Virus record (IMG/VR): IMGVR_UViG_3300044647_002964 | Span: 1 to 32,488 of that record | From: a virus | DNA length: 32,488 bases | Direction: 5' to 3' (one strand) | Shown: piece by piece, positions 15,081 through 22,866 of the stretch | Position numbering within the stretch: position 1 is the first letter of the stretch | Layout: the number at the start of each line of letters is the position of its first letter | The notes under the pieces: model-generated | Told to the model about the DNA's origin: nothing | Database searches by the model: none | What the model saw: the letters and a program-made list of their open reading frames with translations, nothing else | Made by a program: the position numbers and the translations under genes

Positions 15081-18000
15081 TGTCGAACAGCATTAATCCA
15101 GGGTCTATCCATCTAGGAGGAGATGTACCACAATACTACGCAGAGTATTTCCCTGCTTATGATTCGGTAAACAATCCGAAACCTCCTTCCTGTGCTATCC
15201 CTGACGGTATTGAAGTAGCGGTAAGCTCTACCGAACTGCTTCCAATTAACGAAGCCTGTGTATTCCAATTTCCGGATGTTACACCCATTCCTCCGGTGTA
15301 CACCCCTCCGTATATTGCTCCTCCCTCCTGTCTAAGCTTTACAGCAGAATCCAAAATAAAAGCAGTAAACGCAGCTAAAAACAGCACGTTTACTCTTACC
15401 GCTGCAGGACCCAGCAACTGCGGAGTAGTACTAGACGGACAGATTGATGTGGCTGCTTGCGAAGACTTCAAAGCCACAACGAACATAACTTTCGCTGGAG
15501 CTGCTCGTAACACAGCTACAAACAATAGCTCCATAATTATCTCGGCTGCGTCTATACCTAATTGCGGACTAGACATCTCAGGCACTATCAGTGTTGAGGC
15601 CTGTGAGACGTTCACGGCCGATACCTCGAAACTCTCCTTTTCAGGAGCCGCCGCAGGCTCCTTCATGAGTATTGTTTCAACATCCACTCCGAATTGTGGC
15701 TTTGTAATTGATGGGAATATCAACGTAGCGGCTTGTCAGTCTTTTGACGCTAACGTAGATATCAATATTTCCGGAACAGCCGTACAAAAAAGTCTGTTCA
15801 GTATAACTCCGTCCAGTCAACCCAATTGCGGGTTTACCTTGAAAGGAGATGTTGAAATTAATGCGTGTCCCAGTTTCAGCCTTAAAGTGCTGGAAGGACG
15901 TTCTCCTAAAGTGACCGTTAAAGACTATAACGGCGTATTTTTAAGTAGCGCGACAATTACATCAGCATTAACCGTAACAGGCACCGACTGCGAAAAATTT
16001 CTAAAGCTAGATTTTACAGATATAGTGATAGATATACCCCCGGCTTCATACTTTGTTGGAGGAGGGGGAGGAAGCACAACCTTCACTATAGATCAAGACC
16101 GCATAGACATAAAAACTATAGGAGGCGAAGCATCCAGACAATGGACTGCCCTCTCAGATGGTCCTTACCTACGTCAAACAGGAAACGAGCTGCAATTATC
16201 AGGCACTCTGTCTCCTCCCTACTTCGGTTGCGGAGATTCGCAAACCGATGATGGCGATATGGTCTTCAGAACACTTAATCTTGAAGAACTAGATGTTACT
16301 CTGCTGAAGAAAAATAGCTGCTGCTCATTGCCATCAGAAAATGAAATAAACATATGTGATGGAAGTTTGTTCATGACCTGCTCAAACCAGGCAGATCCTA
16401 ACATAATTGACTTGTGTGCCTCTGATCCAAACGCATCAAGACCTACACTTAAATTCTCGGGAGTTGGATCAATAAGCTACATCGACGATTACTACAACAC
16501 AGATTTGCGGGCCTATCATATGCGAGTCGCTGAAGGCGGCACAAATGGAGCTCGTAATTACGCCTCTCTAGAACTAAATTATAGTGCCGGAGGCCTAGCC
16601 AGACTCAACATACAAAACAACGCTACATATAGCACACAGCTGGCAGGGAATACCTTCTATCAAGGAGACAGTCTCTATAATTACATTCAATTTCCTGGTC
16701 CCGACAACGACAATTCAGCATTTCGTATCGTTATACGCAACGACGACGTATTTAAGACTGTCATAACCGGAAGCAATATATACACAGGGATAGACGGTAA
16801 AAACGCAAGCATATCTCCAGGAGATATGTGGATAAAACAATCTAACTCAAGTTATGCACGTATTAACGGAGCTAATGTATATATCACTGACGATGGAGGA
16901 ACTACGAATACAAATATTTCCCCTGGAGATATTTATGTAGTTGATTCTAACTCTGCGTTTACAAGAATTCAAAGCACCAATCTGTATCTAACCTCCGACG
17001 GAGGTACTACAAACACAAGCATCAGCCCTGCAGAGGCCTACTTCAAAAAATCTGCTACAGATTATACAAAAATTGATGGAGGTACGATATACTGTAACGC
17101 CGCTGACGGCACACAGATGTCGGTCAACTCTAACGATCTATGGCTTAAGGATAGCTCGACGTCGTACACACATCTTGATGCAAACACCATATACACCACT
17201 TCGAGCCCTTCTGAAAATTCAAGTATAACTCCAGGTAAGGCAACGATAAAAAAATCGTCAGGCTACACGGATATAGACGGAGCTACTTTATATGTTGGGA
17301 ACGGAGGAGTCGGTGCAAATAACGATAGCATCAGTATAGGTATAGCTTCAGGAGCTCATGTAGAAGTAACCGATGGTACTTCAGGAGGAAAACTAAGCGG
17401 GAATAATCTATATGTCTATTCTGGCTCAGATTCGACAACAGTAAATTCTAACCATGTATTTGTCAATAACTCTACAGGCGAAAGTACTCTAGGTGCGAGC
17501 AGTCTTACTCTCAATGATAACACAAATACAGGAGGCTACTACACCAGCAGTTTGTCTTTAACTCTAGGTTCACACTCTACAGTACTGAACACGAACAATC
17601 TGTATATAGAAAAGGATTCTGCAGGAGCTTGTACTCTGGGTGTCAGTAGTCTGTCTCTTAGTGATGGAACAAACTCAGGCAACTATAACGTTGCTGACCT
17701 TACAGTTCGCAAAGGGACTAAGAGCGTAACCATAGATGCCGCCACTCCGTATGTTGAACTGAGCAGCGGTACAGCTAATGTCACAAAGCTGAGTTACGGA
17801 GCGCTAGCTATACATGACGGAACAAACAAAGCAGATCTTGCTCCCTCTAGTCTCACAGTTAGAGAAGGAACTAAATCCGCTGCTTATAAAGCAACAGGCA
17901 TAGATTATAACGACGCTAATTTACAGTCGCAGCTTTATGCAGGAAATCTTTGGGTAAAGACCGACAGCACAAACTACACACATATAGCAGGATCACGGAT

Positions 18001-19834
18001 TTACTCCGGCAACGGCAGCACGGCTAGTGTAGATATTTCAGGGCTGAACGGTACGGTGGAAGCAACTGCAGGTACGCTAGGAGGTAAACTGACTCCCGGC
18101 AGCCTTTCAGTCTATTCTTCTGCGTCAGTAACATCTGCTTTAACTGCAGCTTTACTAACTTTAACCTCTGGGGTAGCCTCTTCAACGCTAGGTCCCTCAA
18201 GTCTAGAACTAGGTTCCGGTACAAATAAAGGAAACTACAACATAGGTGATTTTACTATTCGAGACATTGCAGCAACAGGAAAGTACGTATCCGCTTCGGC
18301 AGGAGACCCTAGCCTGACTCTCGGAGTAGGAATCAAAACAACAAAGCTGTCGTATGGAGCTCTCAGCCTCAATGACGGCACAAATATAGCTAATTTTACA
18401 CCCAAATCTATAATTCTGCGTGACGGAGCAGAATCCACAACATACGGAGTAGGGCAATTTTCAATAGCTAACGGATCAGGATCTTCTGCTACGGTCGGAG
18501 CTACAGAGATATGGTCGAATATTTCAGGAACAAACTACACAAAAATAACAGGAGCTTCCATATATTCAGGAGACGGCTCAAACTACAGTGTAAATATTGA
18601 AGGTACGCTAGGTAAACTGGGAGTGCAGCAAGGTGCAAATATAGGTGTCGAGACGCTTCCAACTTACCTGTTAGTTTACAATAATGGTATCGGTGCGAGT
18701 AATACTATAAACGCCTCGTCGTCGTCCATAGTGCTCGGCTCGGCCTCCTCTTCTTTAGGACCAAGTAGTTTATCGTTAAGTACCGGGACGGATACCGGAA
18801 ACTATAATGTTTCTGATCTTACATTACGTAAAGGCACCAACACAATTACAGCCAGCGCTGACACCAAGACTTTAGAAATCAACGACACTTCAACTTCTAG
18901 TAAATCTCTACTAAAAGGAAACAGTCTGCGATTAGAGGGATCAGGAAGCGCTAGCGATTACACAAACTCAAGCGTCACAGTAAGAGGCAGTAACAACAGG
19001 TCAGTAGCAATTAGTACCGGAACAAGTCCAAACATACTCATCTCGACAGGAACAATCTCATCTACACTAGGCACATCTAGTCTTGAGCTAGGTACAGGTA
19101 CAATTACTGGAGCAGCGAACTACAATATAGCTGACTGGACTATCCGCGCAGGACTAAACACATACATAAGTGCGGTAGCTTCTAGTACCTCAAACATCTT
19201 AATTTCCGCCTCAGGCGTATCGTCAACTCTAGGAACATTGAGTCTGCAGCTAGGAACAGGAAGCACAAACGCAGCAAGCTATAATGTTAGTGATCTGTCT
19301 ATTAATCTTGGGTCCCACTCGGCTACTCTCTCAACAAACAGTCTGTATATAGAAAAGGATTCTGCAGGAGCTTGTACTCTGGGTGTCAGTAGTCTGTCTC
19401 TTAGTGATGGAACAAACTCAGGCAACTATAACGTTGCTGACCTTACAGTTCGTAAAGGGAATAAGTATGTAACAATTGACTCTAATGCTTCTTCCTTAGC
19501 CTTACATAATGGAGGGCAAACAGGAACATATACCAATGAGAACATTAGCCTTGCGGCTTCTGCAGGAGGCAGCATAGCCATAAACTCTTCGCTAGGTAAC
19601 TTTACCTCTAGTGTAGGCACAAAGACATCGACACTAGGTACAAGCAGCTTATCTCTGTCCGACGGAGCAAACACAGGCAATTATAACGTTTCTGATTTAA
19701 CTCTAAGGTCAGGAACCAAAACAATAACGCTTGACGCAGCAAGTCTTCCTAGCAGCGCATCTTTTCAGCAAATTACAATATGTGTTAATGGTACAAACCG
19801 CACTGCCTGGGTATTAATGACAACTCCTAGCTAA
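15080..19834 (+). CDS. Giant repeat-built tail fibre-like protein
   Basis: A 1584-residue protein, probably a fibre or other host-recognition structure. Residues about 100-270 hold four copies of a 44-48-residue repeat with the pattern N-C-G-x-x-(L/I)-x-G ... (A)-C-x-(S/T)-F. A glycine-rich hinge (VGGGGGST, near 330) follows. Residues about 560-760 contain a series of short repeats of the form (N)xYxxxDGGTTNTxISPGDxY. From about 790 on there are about ten repeats of the form SxLGxSSLxLxxGTxxGNYNxxDLTxRxG. The low aromatic, high Ser/Thr/Gly/Asn content fits an elongated beta-helical or triple-beta shaft. No endosialidase-type chaperone, lectin or enzyme domain is recognised, and the end (ITICVNGTNRTAWVLM) is short. 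Two DNA segments inside are nearly identical. Confidence 0.87.
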   Translation: MSNSINPGSIHLGGDVPQYYAEYFPAYDSVNNPKPPSCAIPDGIEVAVSSTELLPINEACVFQFPDVTPIPPVYTPPYIAPPSCLSFTAESKIKAVNAAKNSTFTLTAAGPSNCGVVLDGQIDVAACEDFKATTNITFAGAARNTATNNSSIIISAASIPNCGLDISGTISVEACETFTADTSKLSFSGAAAGSFMSIVSTSTPNCGFVIDGNINVAACQSFDANVDINISGTAVQKSLFSITPSSQPNCGFTLKGDVEINACPSFSLKVLEGRSPKVTVKDYNGVFLSSATITSALTVTGTDCEKFLKLDFTDIVIDIPPASYFVGGGGGSTTFTIDQDRIDIKTIGGEASRQWTALSDGPYLRQTGNELQLSGTLSPPYFGCGDSQTDDGDMVFRTLNLEELDVTLLKKNSCCSLPSENEINICDGSLFMTCSNQADPNIIDLCASDPNASRPTLKFSGVGSISYIDDYYNTDLRAYHMRVAEGGTNGARNYASLELNYSAGGLARLNIQNNATYSTQLAGNTFYQGDSLYNYIQFPGPDNDNSAFRIVIRNDDVFKTVITGSNIYTGIDGKNASISPGDMWIKQSNSSYARINGANVYITDDGGTTNTNISPGDIYVVDSNSAFTRIQSTNLYLTSDGGTTNTSISPAEAYFKKSATDYTKIDGGTIYCNAADGTQMSVNSNDLWLKDSSTSYTHLDANTIYTTSSPSENSSITPGKATIKKSSGYTDIDGATLYVGNGGVGANNDSISIGIASGAHVEVTDGTSGGKLSGNNLYVYSGSDSTTVNSNHVFVNNSTGESTLGASSLTLNDNTNTGGYYTSSLSLTLGSHSTVLNTNNLYIEKDSAGACTLGVSSLSLSDGTNSGNYNVADLTVRKGTKSVTIDAATPYVELSSGTANVTKLSYGALAIHDGTNKADLAPSSLTVREGTKSAAYKATGIDYNDANLQSQLYAGNLWVKTDSTNYTHIAGSRIYSGNGSTASVDISGLNGTVEATAGTLGGKLTPGSLSVYSSASVTSALTAALLTLTSGVASSTLGPSSLELGSGTNKGNYNIGDFTIRDIAATGKYVSASAGDPSLTLGVGIKTTKLSYGALSLNDGTNIANFTPKSIILRDGAESTTYGVGQFSIANGSGSSATVGATEIWSNISGTNYTKITGASIYSGDGSNYSVNIEGTLGKLGVQQGANIGVETLPTYLLVYNNGIGASNTINASSSSIVLGSASSSLGPSSLSLSTGTDTGNYNVSDLTLRKGTNTITASADTKTLEINDTSTSSKSLLKGNSLRLEGSGSASDYTNSSVTVRGSNNRSVAISTGTSPNILISTGTISSTLGTSSLELGTGTITGAANYNIADWTIRAGLNTYISAVASSTSNILISASGVSSTLGTLSLQLGTGSTNAASYNVSDLSINLGSHSATLSTNSLYIEKDSAGACTLGVSSLSLSDGTNSGNYNVADLTVRKGNKYVTIDSNASSLALHNGGQTGTYTNENISLAASAGGSIAINSSLGNFTSSVGTKTSTLGTSSLSLSDGANTGNYNVSDLTLRSGTKTITLDAASLPSSASFQQITICVNGTNRTAWVLMTTPS
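15416..15890 (+). repeat. Four Cys-containing protein repeats in the fibre N-terminus
   Basis: The NCG signature recurs at codons starting 15416, 15560, 15692 and 15824, so the spacing is 48, 44 and 44 codons. Each copy has a second cysteine about 14-15 residues later (AACEDF, EACETF, AACQSF, NACPSF). The DNA is diverged, so these are old repeats. Confidence 0.8.
17599..17717 (+). repeat. Near-identical 119-base direct repeat, copy 1
   Basis: Matches 19342-19460 base for base except position 17710 (C here, T in copy 2). It encodes the repeat unit containing YIEKDSAGACTLGVSSLSLS. The copies lie 1743 bases apart, exactly 581 codons, in the same frame. Confidence 0.95.
19342..19460 (+). repeat. 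Near-identical 119-base direct repeat, copy 2
   Basis: Second copy of the 17599-17717 segment, with one silent difference at 19453. Sequence on both sides diverges at once, unlike the identical core. This points to recent duplication or gene conversion. Confidence 0.95.
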
Positions 19835-19841
19835 TAATAAT

Positions 19842-20210
19842 ATGTCTTGGTTATTTCCTGTAATACAAGGTACAGAGTGTAAATGTAATTGTCCGGCGCA
19901 ACGCTGTGATGACAAATGTGCCACAAACTATGACCCGTCAGGTACTGCTCCTCCATGCTCCGACAAGTCATGTTGCTCGTATCCAACTGATCCTGTTCGA
20001 GGTTGCACCGACCCTACAGCATCCAATTACAATGAATGTGCTACAATAGATGACAACTCATGCAAATCAGGATCGCGGTGTCCTGCTCCCGAGTGCTGTC
20101 CTGGAGAAACAGGCACCGGTTGCGGACAATGCTCGAACGGTCAACCGTGTTGTATTTGTGGCTCCGGCCAAGCCCCTGTAGGTCCTAATTGCGCTTGCGT
20201 CTTCGTTTAA
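19842..20210 (+). CDS. Cysteine-rich small protein with GCTDPxAxNY motif
   Basis: A 122-residue protein with 21 cysteines, many in CC or CxC pairs. The centre holds GCTDPTASNYNECATIDDNS followed by C, a recognisable 'GCTDP-x-A-x-NY ... DD-x-SC' element found in secreted and surface proteins of aquatic bacteria and their phages. There is no signal peptide; the N-terminus is MSWLFPVIQGTECKCNC. It starts 7 bases after the fibre stop, so it is probably a small structural or fibre-tip protein stabilised by disulfides or bound metal. Role inferred from position. Confidence 0.78.
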   Translation: MSWLFPVIQGTECKCNCPAQRCDDKCATNYDPSGTAPPCSDKSCCSYPTDPVRGCTDPTASNYNECATIDDNSCKSGSRCPAPECCPGETGTGCGQCSNGQPCCICGSGQAPVGPNCACVFV

Positions 20211-20228
20211 AGTTAATAATATGTAGCA

Positions 20229-20765
20229 ATGGAAGAAGAATTGACCAAATATGAAAAGCTTGAGGTTGTAATGTACGCCATGACCTTGACTGAGCGTGCC
20301 GATAAACGTGACCTTTGGCTAAACAAAGGGGCGTTTGCTCGCGTACATAGTCGAGGACCTCGAGCATTGTTTGACTACTGGAAGGCGCGACTGGATTCTG
20401 ATCCTTTGGTAGAAGATTTGCTAAACACTACCTGGGCTAGATTTGTTGCTGAGACAGAAAATCCACCCGCGACCGCCAAGAGCATTTCGGTACAGCCAAA
20501 TAAAGTATCTGCGTTAACAAAAGCAAAAACACTACTACAGGCAGTAAAAAATTTTACAGCAAGCGGGTTCGTTTTTGCTAGTGACGAAGTGTATAATCAA
20601 AGACTAGCTATTTGCAAATCTTGTGAGTTTTGGGACGCTGCTTCTTTTGTCAATACCGGCAGCTGTACTTTGTGTGGGTGCTCTACAAAAGCTAAACTAA
20701 AGCTGCCTCTGGAAAAATGTCCTGCAGATAAATGGCTCCCTGTTAGTGTTCAGGAACATCAATAG
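20229..20765 (+). CDS. Phage protein with C-terminal zinc ribbon
   Basis: A 178-residue protein. Residues 1-110 are helical and charged (LTERADKRDLWLNKGAFARV). The C-terminal 50 residues carry RLAICKSCEFW, SCTLCGCSTKAKLKLPLEKC and PADKW: two cysteine pairs plus a following CP-x-x-KW element typical of zinc-ribbon tails on small phage proteins of unknown function. The 3' end overlaps the convergent beta-mid gene by 23 bases. It closes the fibre-cluster transcript, and no terminator is seen here, so transcription may read into the antisense of beta-mid. Confidence 0.75.
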   Translation: MEEELTKYEKLEVVMYAMTLTERADKRDLWLNKGAFARVHSRGPRALFDYWKARLDSDPLVEDLLNTTWARFVAETENPPATAKSISVQPNKVSALTKAKTLLQAVKNFTASGFVFASDEVYNQRLAICKSCEFWDAASFVNTGSCTLCGCSTKAKLKLPLEKCPADKWLPVSVQEHQ

Positions 20766-21435
20766 TAGAGCTTAAAAATTCCTGATGGTCTATCCATACG
20801 GCTTTGCCTGTACTGTTATCTATTACTTTGCGATAGATTTTTCCGTCGCTTCCTTTGCGTGCGTTATTCACAAAGAAGTTTACAACTCCGATTGTAGTAG
20901 CCTCTACGGTTTGAATGGGATCAAGTAATCCAAACTGACTCTCATTCACTTCTCGAGAACTATCTGGAATAGCTTCACTAGATCCTATTCCTCCCATACC
21001 CATCTTGGTCACTTTGTGAGCAAGCATATACTGCTCCATAGGATTTACTCCCTCGATATTCTGAGCCAGCGAGTTCCCGACAAACACACTCTTCACCTGA
21101 GGACTAAAAAACCCTCCATGCAGCCACGAAAGATTCCTTTTTTGTCTTAGCTTGTTTTTAGCTTTTAGTTGAATCTTGCCTGCGTCATGTTCGATATGTT
21201 CTTTTATAAAATCCTCAGGACCTAAAAATTTCGAAAAGACTACGTTATCACGATCATCAGGCTCCTCTTGTCTTCCGTACACTCTAAGAAGCTTTTGAGA
21301 AGCATTCAGCACAAGGAGAGGACTTAGAGAAGTCGTCGTCAGCCCGAGAGTCCTGCCCATGACGCTAGCATCGAGTTTCATGTTTCTAAAACTCTCTTTA
21401 AGTTTAGTTATTTTTTCTTGTTTACTTAGAGCCAT
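20743..21435 (-). CDS. RNA polymerase beta subunit, middle part (fork / Rif region)
   Basis: A 230-residue fragment matching the central part of bacterial beta. EPDDRDNVVFSKFLGPEDF parallels the 'DDIDHLGNRRVR' block. SLAQNIEGVNPMEQYMLAHK then VTKMGMGGI parallels '[20 protein letters not shown]' then 'ISALGPGGL' without gaps. QFGLLDPIQTVEATTIGVVN parallels '[20 protein letters not shown]', and KIYRKV the following strand. At E. coli positions D516, H526, R529 and S531 this protein has Glu, Leu, Lys and Thr. It ends where the 3041-6040 protein takes up the beta sequence. It is a lone minus-strand gene flanked by plus-strand genes on both sides, with its own candidate promoter and almost no leader. 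Confidence 0.9.
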   Translation of the reverse strand: MALSKQEKITKLKESFRNMKLDASVMGRTLGLTTTSLSPLLVLNASQKLLRVYGRQEEPDDRDNVVFSKFLGPEDFIKEHIEHDAGKIQLKAKNKLRQKRNLSWLHGGFFSPQVKSVFVGNSLAQNIEGVNPMEQYMLAHKVTKMGMGGIGSSEAIPDSSREVNESQFGLLDPIQTVEATTIGVVNFFVNNARKGSDGKIYRKVIDNSTGKAVWIDHQEFLSSTIDVPEH

Positions 21436-21443
21436 ATTAGTTT

Positions 21444-21472
21444 ATAGTAATGTATATCTGACAAAAAAACAA
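21444..21472 (-). promoter_or_regulatory. Candidate sigma70-like promoter for beta-mid
   Basis: On the minus strand, TTGTTT (21472-21467) and TACTAT (21449-21444) are 17 bases apart. Only 8 bases separate TACTAT from the ATG at 21435, so the transcript would be almost leaderless. No other promoter can serve this isolated gene, which adds weight. Confidence 0.55.
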
Positions 21473-21481
21473 CAGAAAGAG

Positions 21482-21670
21482 ATGAGATTTGAATTTGACT
21501 ACGATACAGAAGCAGAGCAAATAACTATCGTCTATGATGGAGTTTTCACTTTGACTGTTGATTATGATGGGGAGAAATTAATTTTCAAGAATTTTGATAG
21601 AGTTGAAGACGACGAGATTGAGAAGATCTTGAAAACCCTTTGTCGTGCAGCCTTCGATGTGTTAGGTTAG
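21482..21670 (+). CDS. Small acidic protein
   Basis: A 62-residue acidic protein (MRFEFDYDTEAEQITIVYDG...), predicted as a short beta-hairpin followed by a helix (EIEKILKTLCRAAFDVL). ATG 21482 is preferred over an upstream in-frame start inside the divergent beta-mid gene because AGAAAGAG sits just before it, one of the few good ribosome-binding sites in the window. It lies 6 bases before the deaminase gene. Function unknown. Confidence 0.72.
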   Translation: MRFEFDYDTEAEQITIVYDGVFTLTVDYDGEKLIFKNFDRVEDDEIEKILKTLCRAAFDVLG

Positions 21671-21676
21671 CCGACC

Positions 21677-22129
21677 ATGAATCCTACAGAAAGAACACGT
21701 CCCGACTGGGATCAGTACGGGCTTTTACTTGCTTATGCCGCAGCTCAAAGATCTCCTGATCCTTATGTGCAAGTGGGAGCTGCAGCATTTAAGTCAGACC
21801 ACTCAACAATAGGTACCGGATACAATGGAACTCCGGCTGGAGTTGAAATAGACTGGTCAGACAGAGATAAGCGACGGCCTTTTGTGGATCATGCTGAATA
21901 CAACTGTCTGAGATATACAAAACAGGGAGAGCCTCACTATCTTTACGTAACTCTATCTCCATGTACGGAGTGCTTAAAGCTGGCAGCAGCTCACGGAGTT
22001 AAAGAAATAATCTACAGTGAACTATATGGCAGAGATCAAGCAGCCTTGCATCTAGCCAGCAGTTTAAATATAAATGTAAGGCAACTAGACAGCTCATATG
22101 CGCACCTCTTTAAACCACACTCCGTTTGA
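21677..22129 (+). CDS. Deoxycytidylate (dCMP) deaminase family protein
   Basis: A 150-residue cytidine/deoxycytidylate deaminase fold protein; dCMP deaminase makes dUMP, the precursor of dTMP. H72-A73-E74 (DHAEYNCL) gives the zinc histidine and catalytic glutamate, and PCTEC (95-99) supplies the two zinc cysteines. The N-terminal RPDWDQYGLLLAYAAAQRSP and GTGYNGTPAG match dCMP-deaminase-type sequences. The length fits the family. It lies just upstream of the amidase-like and ribonucleotide reductase genes, forming a nucleotide-synthesis block. Exact substrate (dCMP versus another cytosine nucleotide) is not proven by sequence. Confidence 0.88.
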   Translation: MNPTERTRPDWDQYGLLLAYAAAQRSPDPYVQVGAAAFKSDHSTIGTGYNGTPAGVEIDWSDRDKRRPFVDHAEYNCLRYTKQGEPHYLYVTLSPCTECLKLAAAHGVKEIIYSELYGRDQAALHLASSLNINVRQLDSSYAHLFKPHSV

Positions 22130-22784
22130 CATATCTTCTAAAAGTTTTGTGTCAGCTCGATCAGACAAAACAAATATTGTTTTGCATGGAAGCCTGTCTA
22201 GAACGAAATATTCCTATACCTCTGAACAGAATAGTGAAAACTATCTGATGAAGACCTGGGGTCTTCTCGGAGACAAGGTAGCAGGGCATTATGTCGTAGG
22301 CAGGTCAGGAGAAATATTTAGCTGCTTCGATGAGGACTACTGGTCGAATCATCTAGGACCTGACAAGCGGGTCTCTTCCTTGAACAAAAGCAGTATCAGT
22401 ATCTATCTGTGTAATGAGCTTTACTTGGAGAAGGAGAATAGTCGGTATTATGCTTTTGGTTATGTACATCCTTCTAACCTATATAAAGGACCAGTTTTTG
22501 AACATAAATTCAAAGGATACAACTACTGGGCAGATTACAGCAAAGAGCAAGTGGCGAGCTTGGTTTTATTGCTTAAAGATATATGCTCTCGCTGGGATCT
22601 CTCGACCACCATGCTTGAAAATACTACGAGGCTGATCCCAAAAGCTTCTGCTCGTGCAACTATAGTTTCTGGAAGTAATGCATCTAGCTCTTCCTACAGT
22701 TTGCCTTTTCCTTCTTGGGCGCTCAACCATCTAAGTCAGTCAGGTGTCTCTATGTTGAGTTGCATTGAAGAAGGCAAGAAGTAA
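22098..22784 (+). CDS. N-acetylmuramoyl-L-alanine amidase-like protein, zinc site degenerate
   Basis: A 228-residue protein with the Amidase_2/PGRP fold signature. NIVLHGSLSRT has one zinc-type histidine (H30). VAGHYVVGRSGEIFSCFDED matches the 'SAHYlidrdGtI' strand pair, YWSNHLGPDKR matches the 'aWHaG' region, and SSISIYLCNEL matches 'SIGIElvN'. The usual second histidine (GHxD) and the Cys/Asp ligand near the end are not seen; there the sequence is IVSGSNASSSSYSLPFPSW. It may be an inactive binding protein, a diverged enzyme or a virion protein. It overlaps the deaminase gene by 32 bases. No signal peptide, holin or membrane segment is next to it. Confidence 0.7.
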   Translation: MRTSLNHTPFDISSKSFVSARSDKTNIVLHGSLSRTKYSYTSEQNSENYLMKTWGLLGDKVAGHYVVGRSGEIFSCFDEDYWSNHLGPDKRVSSLNKSSISIYLCNELYLEKENSRYYAFGYVHPSNLYKGPVFEHKFKGYNYWADYSKEQVASLVLLLKDICSRWDLSTTMLENTTRLIPKASARATIVSGSNASSSSYSLPFPSWALNHLSQSGVSMLSCIEEGKK

Positions 22785-22811
22785 ATTTTTGCGGTAAAAA
22801 ATTAATTTTCT

Positions 22812-22836
22812 GTACCCAAACCTCATATTTGGGTAC
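22812..22836. promoter_or_regulatory. Perfect 9-base inverted repeat before the reductase gene
   Basis: GTACCCAAA (22812-22820) and TTTGGGTAC (22828-22836) are perfect inverted repeats with a 7-base loop. They sit 30 bases before the reductase ATG and overlap TACTAT (22834-22839), which could be a -10 element. There is no T-run, so it is not a terminator; an operator or an RNA hairpin fits better. Confidence 0.6.
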
Positions 22837-22866
22837 TATAAAACCTCACATCAATAACAAACAAAA

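Noticed and set aside
15157-15723. 188-residue minus-strand frame inside the fibre gene
   Set aside because: It mirrors the fibre repeats in another phase; no start context, no recognised domain.
16800-19830. CRISPR-like or other non-coding repeat array
   Set aside because: Repeats are in frame, degenerate at DNA level and of variable length, explained by protein repeats in the fibre.
12919-21435. Split inteins or trans-splicing joining the polymerase pieces
   Set aside because: Fragment ends lack intein signatures (no N-terminal-intein Cys with its block motifs, no HN-C/S/T junction), and all pieces have ordinary start and stop codons.
22785-22866. Cobalamin riboswitch before the B12-dependent reductase
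   Set aside because: The gap is only 82 bases and holds one simple hairpin; a cobalamin riboswitch needs a much larger conserved structure and B12 box, not seen.
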